From Bacteroidota bacterium (GTDB lineage: Bacteria; Bacteroidota; Ignavibacteria; Palsa-1295): DNA of 10,835 bases. The translations under genes were made by a program, and so were the position numbers. How positions within the stretch are numbered: position 1 is the first letter of the stretch; each line of letters starts with the position of its first letter. The notes beneath the pieces are model-generated. The model saw nothing but the letters and a program-made list of their open reading frames with translations. It was not told where the DNA came from and searched no databases. Positions 1 through 6,959 of this stretch are shown piece after piece. The DNA lies in the NCBI GenBank assembly GCA_025363505.1, contig JANYDV010000222.1, positions 1 through 10,835 of the forward strand. The letters are read 5' to 3'.

Positions 1-243
1 TGGGGAGATGAGAAAATGCGATCAAGCGAGTTCAAGCGTGTCAAGAGCACACGCTTACTTGTCGGCCACATTGGCGAGACCGCATCACATATTATAGATG
101 AATATGTTTTCGAGACTCTCGCTGATTTCGAAGCGGCACTCACCGGGATGAGCCAACCACAATTTAAAGTACACTCCGATGCCCTCGCCCCATTTATCAT
201 CCCCGGCACACAGAAGTGGATGGTCTATCGGGTGATTGGATAA
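1..243 (+). CDS. Small dimeric alpha/beta-barrel-like protein, 5' end cut off
   Basis: The frame is open from the first base to the TAA at 241-243, so the gene may start outside the window. There is an ATG at 16 with a GGAG eight bases before it, a possible start. Starting there, however, would leave only what looks like the second half of a ferredoxin-like (Dabb/NIPSNAP/monooxygenase-type) fold: a strand around RLLVGHIG, a strand-helix unit around IIDEYVFETLADFEAAL, and a closing strand QKWMVYRVI. The first strand and helix would be missing, so I prefer a left-truncated gene. The ending 'FIIPGTQKWMVYRVIG', with a Pro-Gly turn before the last strand, suits small stand-alone proteins of this fold. 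No catalytic residues can be assigned and the function is unknown. A 91-base gap separates it from the methionine synthase gene, so cotranscription is possible but not shown. Confidence 0.6.
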   Translation, partial: WGDEKMRSSEFKRVKSTRLLVGHIGETASHIIDEYVFETLADFEAALTGMSQPQFKVHSDALAPFIIPGTQKWMVYRVIG

Positions 244-311
244 AACCGGTTATTTTGTAATTACTCAACACGCAGTCCTTTCTGTTTCATCAAATTTGAA
301 CTTCCGTTTGT

Positions 312-317
312 TATAAT
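312..317 (+). promoter_or_regulatory. Possible -10 element ahead of the methionine synthase gene
   Basis: TATAAT lies 17 bases before the ATG at 335, inside the 91-base gap after the first gene. No good TTGACA-like -35 sits 16-18 bases upstream. Two short palindromes lie in the same gap: AACCGGTT at 244-251 and CAAATTTG at 291-298, the latter about where a -35 would be. I see no riboswitch-like structure, in particular no SAM or cobalamin riboswitch, which could not fit in so short a leader. This is a weak candidate based on base composition and position. Confidence 0.25.
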
Positions 318-334
318 GGTTATATGTTATTACT

Positions 335-2161
335 ATGACATTTTTAGAATTACTTCGTGAGCGACCGATTGTTTTTGACGGAGCAACCGGGACGCATTTG
401 CAGACGCAGAACTTAACCGCCGATGACTTTGGTGGCGAGGAATATGCGGGTTGTAATGAATATTTAGTGATCACCAAACCTTCGGCGGTCGAACTGGTAC
501 ATAAAGACTATCTCGAAGCTGGTGCAGATGTGATCGAAACCGATACGTTTGGTTCGATGCCGATCGTCCTTGCCGAATATAACCTCGAACATTTGGGCTA
601 TGATCTTTCGAAAAAAGCGGCAGAGCTTGCAGCCAAAATTGCGAAGGAATATTCAACTCCATCAAAACCGCGTTTTGTTGCCGGCTCTATCGGACCTACA
701 ACAAAGCTTCCATCGCTCGGACATATTACCTTCGATGCGATGCGCGAAACATATTACACGCAAATGCTCGGATTGCTTGATGGTGGTGCCGATCTGTTTT
801 GTATTGAGACAAGCCAAGACTTGCTTCAAATGAAATGCGCTCTTGCTGCGGCAATGGATGTGTTTGCAGAGCGCAAGAAACAACTCCCGATTGTGACATC
901 AGTGACGATCGAAACAATGGGAACAATGTTGATGGGCACCGAGATTGGTGCTGCACTTACGGCACTTGATCCGTATGATATTATCTCGCTGATCGGAATG
1001 AATTGCGCTACCGGTCCGAAAGAAATGGAAGAGAACGTTCGTTTTCTTGCACAGAATTCGACAAAGCCAATTTTTTGTATGCCAAATGCGGGTTTACCTG
1101 AAAATGTCGGTGGCGTGGCACATTATCATCTTACTCCCGCAGAAATGGGGAAATGGATGACCCATTTTGTCAGTGATCTCGGGGTATCAGTCATTGGCGG
1201 ATGTTGCGGGACTACCAAAGACCACATCGCAACACTTTCCAGTCTATCGGAAACGATTAGATCGGCAGAAAGACAAGTCACCTGGACTCCGGCTGCCTCG
1301 TCAATCTATTCGCCTGCTCCGTTTGATATGGAGCCTGCACCCGTTATTATCGGCGAGCGTTGCAATACCAACGGTTCGAAGAAATTCCGCGAGTTGATCC
1401 TTGCCGAAGATTACGAAGGCGCTGTGAATATGGCAAAAGAGCAAACCAAAGAAGGGGCACATATGCTCGATCTTTGTGTAGCGTATGTCGGTCGTGATGA
1501 AGTCCGTGATATGCGTGAGACGATGAAGATTTTTAATACTCAGGTCACTTTGCCTGTCGTTATTGATTCTACTGAATATCCAGTGATCGAAGAAGCATTA
1601 AAACTCTATGCCGGTCGTGCGATCATCAACTCGATTAATCTCGAAGACGGCGAAGAACGTATGGGGCATGTGTTGCCTCTTTGCAAACGATATGGTGCAG
1701 CGGTCATAGCCTTGACGATTGACGAACAAGGAATGACCAAAACTCGCGAACGAAAAGTAGAAGTTGCTGAACGCATCATTGATCTTTCGGTAAATAAATA
1801 TGGAATGCGCGAAGAAGATCTAATTTTCGATACACTGACATTTACACTCGGCTCCGGAGACGAAGAATTTCGTAAAGCTGGTATCGAGACCATCGAGGCT
1901 ATCCGTTTACTGAAAAAACTTCATCCGAAAGTACGCACGGTACTTGGTGTATCAAATATTTCTTTCGGCTTGAATCCGCATTCACGTCACGTTCTGAATT
2001 CAGTGTTTTTACATTATGCAATCGAAGCAGGACTTGATATGGCGATCGTCCATTCCGGGAAAATTATGCCTCTTCATAAGATAGACGAAAAAGGCAGAAA
2101 ACTCGCCCACGAAATCATTTTCGACGAACGCAAATGGGAGGCAGTAACCAAGGCGGCATAA
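335..2161 (+). CDS. metH: Methionine synthase, homocysteine and folate (pterin) modules only; split/short MetH
   Basis: This 608-residue cytoplasmic protein carries the first two modules of cobalamin-dependent methionine synthase. Residues 1-310 are the homocysteine-binding barrel: FDGATGT at 14-20, and zinc ligands Cys224 (MNCATGP) and Cys290/Cys291 (GGCCGTT). Residues 335-605 are the methyltetrahydrofolate-binding barrel: IGERCNTNGSKKF at 339-351, DSTEY at 411-415, INSINLEDGE near 431-440, DEQGMTKTR at 463-471 and VLGVSNISFGL at 536-546. The protein stops shortly after IMPLHKIDE (577-585), exactly where full MetH enters the cobalamin-binding cap and Rossmann module, so the B12 and reactivation domains are absent. 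The 21 codons open past the TAA do not resemble a cobalamin domain, and nothing downstream does. It is not the Hcy/MTHFR fusion of similar length, since the second half is pterin-binding. A separate B12-protein partner elsewhere is inferred. The ATG at 335 has no Shine-Dalgarno but fits the family N-terminus. Confidence 0.9.
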   Translation: MTFLELLRERPIVFDGATGTHLQTQNLTADDFGGEEYAGCNEYLVITKPSAVELVHKDYLEAGADVIETDTFGSMPIVLAEYNLEHLGYDLSKKAAELAAKIAKEYSTPSKPRFVAGSIGPTTKLPSLGHITFDAMRETYYTQMLGLLDGGADLFCIETSQDLLQMKCALAAAMDVFAERKKQLPIVTSVTIETMGTMLMGTEIGAALTALDPYDIISLIGMNCATGPKEMEENVRFLAQNSTKPIFCMPNAGLPENVGGVAHYHLTPAEMGKWMTHFVSDLGVSVIGGCCGTTKDHIATLSSLSETIRSAERQVTWTPAASSIYSPAPFDMEPAPVIIGERCNTNGSKKFRELILAEDYEGAVNMAKEQTKEGAHMLDLCVAYVGRDEVRDMRETMKIFNTQVTLPVVIDSTEYPVIEEALKLYAGRAIINSINLEDGEERMGHVLPLCKRYGAAVIALTIDEQGMTKTRERKVEVAERIIDLSVNKYGMREEDLIFDTLTFTLGSGDEEFRKAGIETIEAIRLLKKLHPKVRTVLGVSNISFGLNPHSRHVLNSVFLHYAIEAGLDMAIVHSGKIMPLHKIDEKGRKLAHEIIFDERKWEAVTKAA

Positions 2162-2184
2162 AAGCCTCCTGAAACAAACGTTGG

Positions 2185-2216
2185 CTCTGCTCGAACAACA
2201 GAGGTTCTTTATTTTA
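2185..2216 (+). terminator. Weak candidate terminator after the methionine synthase gene
   Basis: CTCTG at 2185-2189 can pair with CAGAG at 2199-2203 across a nine-base loop. The T-rich stretch TTCTTTATTTTA (2205-2216) follows. The stem is only five pairs, so this is a marginal intrinsic terminator. An alternative pairing uses GCCTC near 2164-2168 with GAGGT. Confidence 0.28.
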
Positions 2217-2227
2217 CCCAAGAATAA

Positions 2228-3457
2228 GTGATCAAACTATTTGTTGTTTTTACACTGCTATTTGTTCCATGCTTGACTGTTTTGGGACAGACGAATGATA
2301 CCTCCGGAAAAGTGAAACTGTACTTTGGGTGTGAAACATGCGATTTTGATTTTGTTCGCAAAGAAATACCTTATGTCGATTTTGTGCGAGATCAAGTCGA
2401 AGCCGATGTTCATTGTTACGTTATAAAAGAACTTGCCGCTAACGGAGGTTCGCGATATACATTCTCCTTTCTCGGTCAAAAGCAATTCAAAGGATTAAAT
2501 GATACGCTCCGATTTCTTCAACAGGAGTCGAACACACCCAGTGAATTCAGAACTGAAACGGTTCATACGTTAATGCTTGGGCTCACGCGATATGTTTCGC
2601 ACTCCTCGCAAGCATCACGCATTGCATTTAATACCAGTTCTGCAGATACCTCTGCGCTGACAGTTATAGATCCCTGGGATAGTTGGGTATTCAGTGCTGA
2701 TGTGAATGGATACGTAAACCTGGAGCAAGGATTTAGATTTTATAATTATTGGAGTAATCTCTCTGCAAACCGAACTACTCCGCAATGGAAGATTCGCTTG
2801 AATCTCTTCGGAAGCTATACAGAAAATAATTTTATAGATCTGGGAATCAAGAGTTTTGCACGTTCGGGGTCATTTGACGCTTTAGCTGTGGGAAGTTTAT
2901 CGGATCATTGGTCAACAGGTCCCTCCGTTTCGATTGGAACATCAACTTTTCGTAACAGAAAACTTAATATCAATACGGCAATGGGGCTTGAGTACAATAT
3001 TTTCCCCTATAACCAGTCCACTACCCGTCAGTTGAGAATACTATATAAAATAGGCGTGGATAAATATAAATATTATGACACAACAATCTATGATAAGACC
3101 GAAGAATTAATCGGTACTCATATACTTTCAGCCAGTCTTATCTTTACGCAACCATGGGGATCGACAGAGTTGACCCTTGCCGGGTCGCAGTATCTTAATG
3201 ACCTTTCATTGACGGAGTTGAATGTCTATGCAAACCTTCAGTTTCGGCTTTTCGAGGGATTTTCAATTCGTCTTACCGGTAATTATGCAATTATCCATGA
3301 TCAGATATTTCTCCCGAAGGTTGGGCTCTCGAGCGAGGAGGTATTACTTCAGCTTCATCAATTAAAAACGAGTTATTCGTACTTTACATCAGTTGGTTTT
3401 ACATATACTTTTGGATCAATATATAATAACGTGGTCAATCCAAGGTTCGGCAACTAA
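2228..3457 (+). CDS. Outer-membrane beta-barrel protein of unknown function
   Basis: This is a 409-residue exported protein. Residues 1-21 form a Sec signal peptide (K3, hydrophobic core, VLGQ near the cut site) with no lipobox. The mature protein begins with a compact soluble part of about 110 residues containing CETCDFDFVRKEIPYVDFVR (35-54), then VEADVHCYVI and a predicted strand-rich stretch. From about residue 130 to the end it alternates polar and hydrophobic/aromatic residues in long strands (for example WKIRLNLFGSYTENNFIDLG), as in outer-membrane barrels. It finishes FTYTFGSIYNNVVNPRFGN. The start must be GTG at 2228: a stop codon sits immediately before it, it gives a complete signal peptide, and the next in-frame ATG is far inside. 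I recall similar architectures as hypothetical proteins in Bacteroidota-like genomes but cannot name a family or substrate. The 66-base gap to metH and 66 bases to yebC suggest its own or a weakly coupled transcript. Confidence 0.75.
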   Translation: MIKLFVVFTLLFVPCLTVLGQTNDTSGKVKLYFGCETCDFDFVRKEIPYVDFVRDQVEADVHCYVIKELAANGGSRYTFSFLGQKQFKGLNDTLRFLQQESNTPSEFRTETVHTLMLGLTRYVSHSSQASRIAFNTSSADTSALTVIDPWDSWVFSADVNGYVNLEQGFRFYNYWSNLSANRTTPQWKIRLNLFGSYTENNFIDLGIKSFARSGSFDALAVGSLSDHWSTGPSVSIGTSTFRNRKLNINTAMGLEYNIFPYNQSTTRQLRILYKIGVDKYKYYDTTIYDKTEELIGTHILSASLIFTQPWGSTELTLAGSQYLNDLSLTELNVYANLQFRLFEGFSIRLTGNYAIIHDQIFLPKVGLSSEEVLLQLHQLKTSYSYFTSVGFTYTFGSIYNNVVNPRFGN

Positions 3458-3523
3458 TCCTCGCTAAAAGATAGGACAAAACATCCCTGTTCCGTGTTTC
3501 TCTGCTTCAATAAATTTACTACT

Positions 3524-4231
3524 ATGGGCAGAGCATTCGAATTTCGAAAAGTACGTAAAATGAAACGCTGGGACAAGATGTCCAAGGCGTTTACGAAAAT
3601 TGGTAAAGAACTTGCTATCGCTGTAAAACTCGGCGGAGCTGATCCGCATGGTAATCCGCGTCTTCGTTCGGCTATTGCCAATGCGAAAGGCGTTAATATG
3701 CCGAAAGATCGCGTTGAAGGGGCGATCAAACGAGCATCGAGCAAAGAAGCCGAAAATTTTGAGGAGGCGTTATACGAAGGCTATGGTCCTTATGGTATCG
3801 CCGTGATGGTCGAGTGTGCAACCGATAACCCGACTCGTACAGTTGCTAATATTCGTAATTATTTTGTCAAAGCCGAAGGCTCCATTGCCATGAGCGGATC
3901 GCTTACGTTTATGTTCGAGCGTAAAGGTGTGTTTCGCATCCCTGCTGCGGGTATTGATCGCGATGCACTTGAACTTGAGTTGATTGACTATGGCGCAGAA
4001 GATATTAAAGAAGAAGACGACGAGTTAGTAGTCTATACTTCGTTTGCTGATTTTGCGGGTATGCACAAGGCACTCGAAGAAAAGAAGATTGCGGCAACGG
4101 AGTCAAAGATCGAGCGTATCGCTACTACTACCAAAGAACTTACCGAAGAACAAGCCGAAGAAGTGTTCGAGATGATCGAGAAGATCGAAGAAGACGATGA
4201 TGTGTTGGCTGTATATCATACCGTCGCTTAA
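3524..4231 (+). CDS. yebC: YebC/TACO1-family translation-associated protein
   Basis: This 235-residue cytoplasmic protein is recognised along its whole length. The N-terminus MGRAFEFRKVRKMKRWDKMS is the form typical of Bacteroidota-like YebC. It is followed by AFTKIGKEL (22-30), GGADPHGNPRLRSAI (37-51), NAKGVNMPKDRVEGAIKR (53-70), YEGYGPYGIAVMVECATDN (84-102), RTVANIRNYF (105-114) and GSLTFMFERKGVF (125-137). The acidic C-terminal third (EEVFEMIEKIEEDDDVLAVYHTVA) is usual for the family. An upstream GTG at 3494 would add ten residues, but the ATG at 3524 matches the family start and is chosen. The family was long called a transcriptional regulator; newer work links YebC/TACO1 proteins to relief of ribosome stalling, especially at proline-rich stretches. 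No Shine-Dalgarno is visible before the ATG. recQ starts 29 bases downstream on the same strand, so the two are probably cotranscribed. Confidence 0.95.
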   Translation: MGRAFEFRKVRKMKRWDKMSKAFTKIGKELAIAVKLGGADPHGNPRLRSAIANAKGVNMPKDRVEGAIKRASSKEAENFEEALYEGYGPYGIAVMVECATDNPTRTVANIRNYFVKAEGSIAMSGSLTFMFERKGVFRIPAAGIDRDALELELIDYGAEDIKEEDDELVVYTSFADFAGMHKALEEKKIAATESKIERIATTTKELTEEQAEEVFEMIEKIEEDDDVLAVYHTVA

Positions 4232-4260
4232 ATTTGTTTCTGGTGCCCTTTTTTTTGTAA

Positions 4261-6465
4261 ATGAATAGTATGAATGATGGGTACCAATCCATATACGATA
4301 CATTAAAGAGCTATTTTGGCTATGATGAATTTCGCCCTCTTCAGCGAGAGATCATCGAAGATACTCTTGGCGGACGTGATACGTTTGTCTTAATGCCGAC
4401 CGGTGGCGGAAAATCGCTCTGTTATCAGCTTCCTGCTTTACATTCCAAAGGTCTTGTCATCGTTGTTAGCCCATTGATCGCGCTGATGAAAGATCAAGTA
4501 GATAGCTTAAATGAGATTGGCATAACAGCAACATTCCTCAATAGCTCGCTTGATCCGCAAGAAAATGAGCATCGAAAAGATCTTGTGAGACGTGGTGCAG
4601 TAAAGCTTCTTTACTGTGCGCCGGAACGACTACTCATTCCCGAATTTCTCAGCTTTGTTTCTAAACTTCCTATCGCTTACTTTGCCATTGACGAAGCCCA
4701 TTGTATCAGCGAGTGGGGACATGACTTTCGTGTTGAATACCGACAACTTTCCATATTAAAAAAGAGATTCCCGAAAACCCCGATCATTGCACTGACTGCT
4801 ACGGCGACAACTCGCGTGGCAGATGATATTGTCCAACAGTTACAATTAAAATCGGTCAAACGATATAAAGCGAGTTTTAATCGTCCGAACCTTACCTATC
4901 TTGTACGACCAAAGCAAGAGACATTTGATGAGCTGATCGGGTTTTTGAAAAGCCATAAAGATGAATCGGGTATTATCTATTGCATGAGCCGCGACTCGAC
5001 CGAGCGGCTCGCAGAAAAATTAAAAGCTAAAGGATTTAAAGCTCTTGCCTATCATGCAGGATTAGATAGCAAGCTTCGTTCAAAAAATCAAGAGCTTTTT
5101 ATTCGGGATAAAGTTGATATTATTTGTGCTACGATCGCATTTGGTATGGGGATTGATAAATCAAATGTGCGTTTTGTGGTGCATTATGATATATCCAAAA
5201 ATCTCGAAGGCTATTATCAGGAAACTGGTCGAGCCGGACGCGATGGGCTTCCATCTGACTGTTTACTATTTTATTCACGTAGTGATAAAATAAAAATTGA
5301 ACGCTTCATTCAAGATATTAGTGATCCGAAGATCGCACAGCATCAACGCCTTGCGCTTGCCGAAATGTGTAACTATGCTGAGTTGACAAGTTGCCGTAAA
5401 AGTTATGTGCTCGAATACTTCGGCGAAGAAATGACGCAGTCGAATTGCGGTGCTTGTGATAATTGTCTCGGGATAACAAACCGATCAGCAAAAGTAGACT
5501 TGACAATCGAAGCGCAGAAATTTTTATCAACAGTGATTCGCACGAAAGAAGGATTCGGGGCAGGATATATTACCGAAATTTTAATGGGTGAAGACAATGA
5601 CCGAATCCTTCATAATCGACACCACACCCTGACCACTTTTGGTATTGGCAAGGACCACAAGAAAAAAGTATGGCATCACATTGGACAAGAGCTCGAGAGA
5701 GAAAAATATCTTGTTCGTTATGGTGAGTATGGCGTTTTGAGACTTACTCCTAAAGCAAAAACGGCTATTGAAAGCAAGTCGCCCATTTGGCTTTCGGCAA
5801 TTCCGGATCGAGCAAAGAAAGAATTGCGCGAACAGAAATCGCGGACTGCGATTGCCGATATGCCGGAGATGAATGCCAAATTATTTGATGTCTTGCGCGG
5901 CGTTCGCTCAACGATCGCTGCAGGGCGTGATGTGCCGCCGTATGTCATCTTCCATGATACTGTCCTTAAACAAATGACGGCATTGCTTCCTGAAACCATA
6001 GACGATCTTTTGAAACTCTCCGGCGTCGGCAAAAAGAAAGCAAATGATTTTGGACATTTCTTTATAACAGCTATCGCAGAATTCAGGACCGGTCATACGG
6101 AAATTAGAACAGTTGAATTGAAACAAGAAGAACCGGTTGCTCCCAAATTCAAAGAAACAGCTTTTGAATCAATTAGTCTTTTTGCCAAAGGAAAAACAAT
6201 CGAAGAGATCGCCATTGAGCGACGTCTCAGTAAAGCAACCGTCGCTGAGCATCTTGGGGATGGTTTGCTGACAGGTGTGATCAATAGTCTTGATAGATTG
6301 GTGGCTACTGAAAAAACTGAGAAAATTCGGAAAGCATTGATCGAAACAAAAGCGATTTTTCTCAAGCCGGTAATGGAGTATCTCAACGACGCATCAATTT
6401 CCTATGACGAGATTAAATTTGTGCGAGCGTTCGACAATCGGAACACTAATATCAAAAAGTACTAA
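4261..6465 (+). CDS. recQ: ATP-dependent DNA helicase RecQ
   Basis: This 734-residue 3'-5' superfamily 2 helicase acts in recombination and replication-fork repair. In order it shows motif 0 FRPLQREII (24-32), Walker A MPTGGGKS (45-52), the DEAH box (144-147, IDEAHCISEWGHDFR), TATAT (179-183), IIYCMSRDSTERL (238-250), AFGMGIDKSNVRFVVHYD (293-310) and the arginine-finger motif QETGRAGRDG (320-329). The zinc site is Cys378, Cys396, Cys399 and Cys402. A winged-helix (RQC) region covers about 415-505 and an HRDC domain about 538-605 (LLKLSGVGKKKANDFG). The C-terminal helix-turn-helix (HTH_40-like) at about 632-685 includes GKTIEEIAIERRLSKATVAEHL, as in Bacillus- and Bacteroidota-type long RecQ. 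All catalytic residues are present. ATG 4261 or ATG 4270 could start it; both lie just after an eight-T run (4249-4256) and neither has a Shine-Dalgarno. Its last 14 bases overlap the 3' end of the Rieske gene on the other strand. Confidence 0.97.
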   Translation: MNSMNDGYQSIYDTLKSYFGYDEFRPLQREIIEDTLGGRDTFVLMPTGGGKSLCYQLPALHSKGLVIVVSPLIALMKDQVDSLNEIGITATFLNSSLDPQENEHRKDLVRRGAVKLLYCAPERLLIPEFLSFVSKLPIAYFAIDEAHCISEWGHDFRVEYRQLSILKKRFPKTPIIALTATATTRVADDIVQQLQLKSVKRYKASFNRPNLTYLVRPKQETFDELIGFLKSHKDESGIIYCMSRDSTERLAEKLKAKGFKALAYHAGLDSKLRSKNQELFIRDKVDIICATIAFGMGIDKSNVRFVVHYDISKNLEGYYQETGRAGRDGLPSDCLLFYSRSDKIKIERFIQDISDPKIAQHQRLALAEMCNYAELTSCRKSYVLEYFGEEMTQSNCGACDNCLGITNRSAKVDLTIEAQKFLSTVIRTKEGFGAGYITEILMGEDNDRILHNRHHTLTTFGIGKDHKKKVWHHIGQELEREKYLVRYGEYGVLRLTPKAKTAIESKSPIWLSAIPDRAKKELREQKSRTAIADMPEMNAKLFDVLRGVRSTIAAGRDVPPYVIFHDTVLKQMTALLPETIDDLLKLSGVGKKKANDFGHFFITAIAEFRTGHTEIRTVELKQEEPVAPKFKETAFESISLFAKGKTIEEIAIERRLSKATVAEHLGDGLLTGVINSLDRLVATEKTEKIRKALIETKAIFLKPVMEYLNDASISYDEIKFVRAFDNRNTNIKKY

Positions 6466-6904
6466 TATCGATTTTTAATATATGAACACCATCAAAGATG
6501 GTTAGTGCTTTTGGTAATGGCTTCGGTGCAGGACCACCAAGTACTGTGCCATCAGGCGCATAGAATGAATGATGACAGTCGCATGAAAGTCCGCCCACTA
6601 ATGGATCATATAAGTTTACATCACAACCGTGGTGGGTACATTCTGAAGAGACAGCATCAAATTGATCTGACGAGACTCGAGTAACGATTAATGATACCCG
6701 TTTGTGCTGTATAGAAACATATTGTGATCCTTGTATTACTCTTAACACTGCATATTCCGGGTTACGAAGATCGATACGAATTGTATTTGTTACGGGCTCA
6801 ACTTCTATTGAAGTGGGTGAATGGACACAGCTCGCTAATAGTCGGAGCGGAGTGAGGGAAAGCAGCGTTGCTGAGTGTTGTAGTAATTCGCGACGTGAGA
6901 TCAT
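6452..6904 (-). CDS. Rieske [2Fe-2S] protein with Tat-type lipoprotein signal
   Basis: This 150-residue protein contains a complete Rieske cluster site. Numbered from the ATG at 6904, Cys89 and His91 (CTHHGC) and Cys108 and His111 (CDCHHSF) are the Fe-S ligands. Cys94 and Cys110 form the disulfide seen in high-potential bc1/b6f-type Rieske proteins, and GGPAPKPLPKAL (123-134) is the Pro-loop region. The N-terminus reads MISRRELL, then a hydrophobic stretch and LLASC (22-26). This combines a twin-arginine signal with a lipobox, so the folded protein is probably exported by Tat and lipid-anchored at Cys26 on the periplasmic side. An upstream GTG (6910) adds only two residues. No cytochrome b, oxygenase or arsenite-oxidase large subunit lies nearby, so its partner is unknown; generic electron carrier is the safest role. 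It is divergent from the AlkD-like gene and overlaps recQ tail to tail by 14 bases. Confidence 0.88.
   Translation of the reverse strand: MISRRELLQHSATLLSLTPLRLLASCVHSPTSIEVEPVTNTIRIDLRNPEYAVLRVIQGSQYVSIQHKRVSLIVTRVSSDQFDAVSSECTHHGCDVNLYDPLVGGLSCDCHHSFYAPDGTVLGGPAPKPLPKALTIFDGVHILKIDISTF
6488..6512 (+). terminator. Very weak candidate terminator for recQ inside the Rieske gene
   Basis: ACCATC (6488-6493) and GATGGT (6497-6502) form a six-pair stem with an AAA loop, 22 bases after the recQ stop codon. TTAGTGCTTTT follows on the + strand. The T-tract is broken and the bases also encode conserved Rieske residues on the other strand, so this may be chance. Confidence 0.15.
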
Positions 6905-6959
6905 AACCACGAATATACAAGTTCGAGATTACAATAATATTATCACCAACTATATATGT
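6905..6959. promoter_or_regulatory. Divergent promoter region between the Rieske and AlkD-like genes
   Basis: These 55 AT-rich bases separate two divergent start codons, so both promoters must lie here or reach into the coding sequences. AT-rich candidates for -10 elements (AATATT, TATTAT, TATATA) are present on both strands, but none has a convincing -35 partner. An ATG at 6956 opens a three-codon frame (stop at 6965-6967) that overlaps the AlkD-like start codon at 6960 in another frame, a possible small brake on translation. Confidence 0.4.

Noticed and set aside
244..334. SAM or cobalamin riboswitch ahead of the methionine synthase gene
   Set aside because: The gap is only 91 bases and shows no matching stems or conserved boxes.
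335..2161. Bifunctional homocysteine methyltransferase/methylenetetrahydrofolate reductase of about 610 residues
   Set aside because: The length fits, but residues 335-605 carry MetH pterin-domain motifs (IGERCNTNGS, DSTEY, GVSNISF), not the FAD-dependent reductase motifs.
2162..2227. Continuation of methionine synthase past its stop codon by read-through
   Set aside because: The frame stays open for 21 codons, but the sequence does not resemble the cobalamin-binding cap and ends at another stop.
3494..3523. Ten-residue N-terminal extension of YebC from a GTG
   Set aside because: The family begins at MGRAFEFRK; the extension has no family match.
6702..6959. N-terminal extension of the AlkD-like protein
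   Set aside because: It is antisense to conserved Rieske coding sequence, and the ATG at 6960 gives a normal family start.
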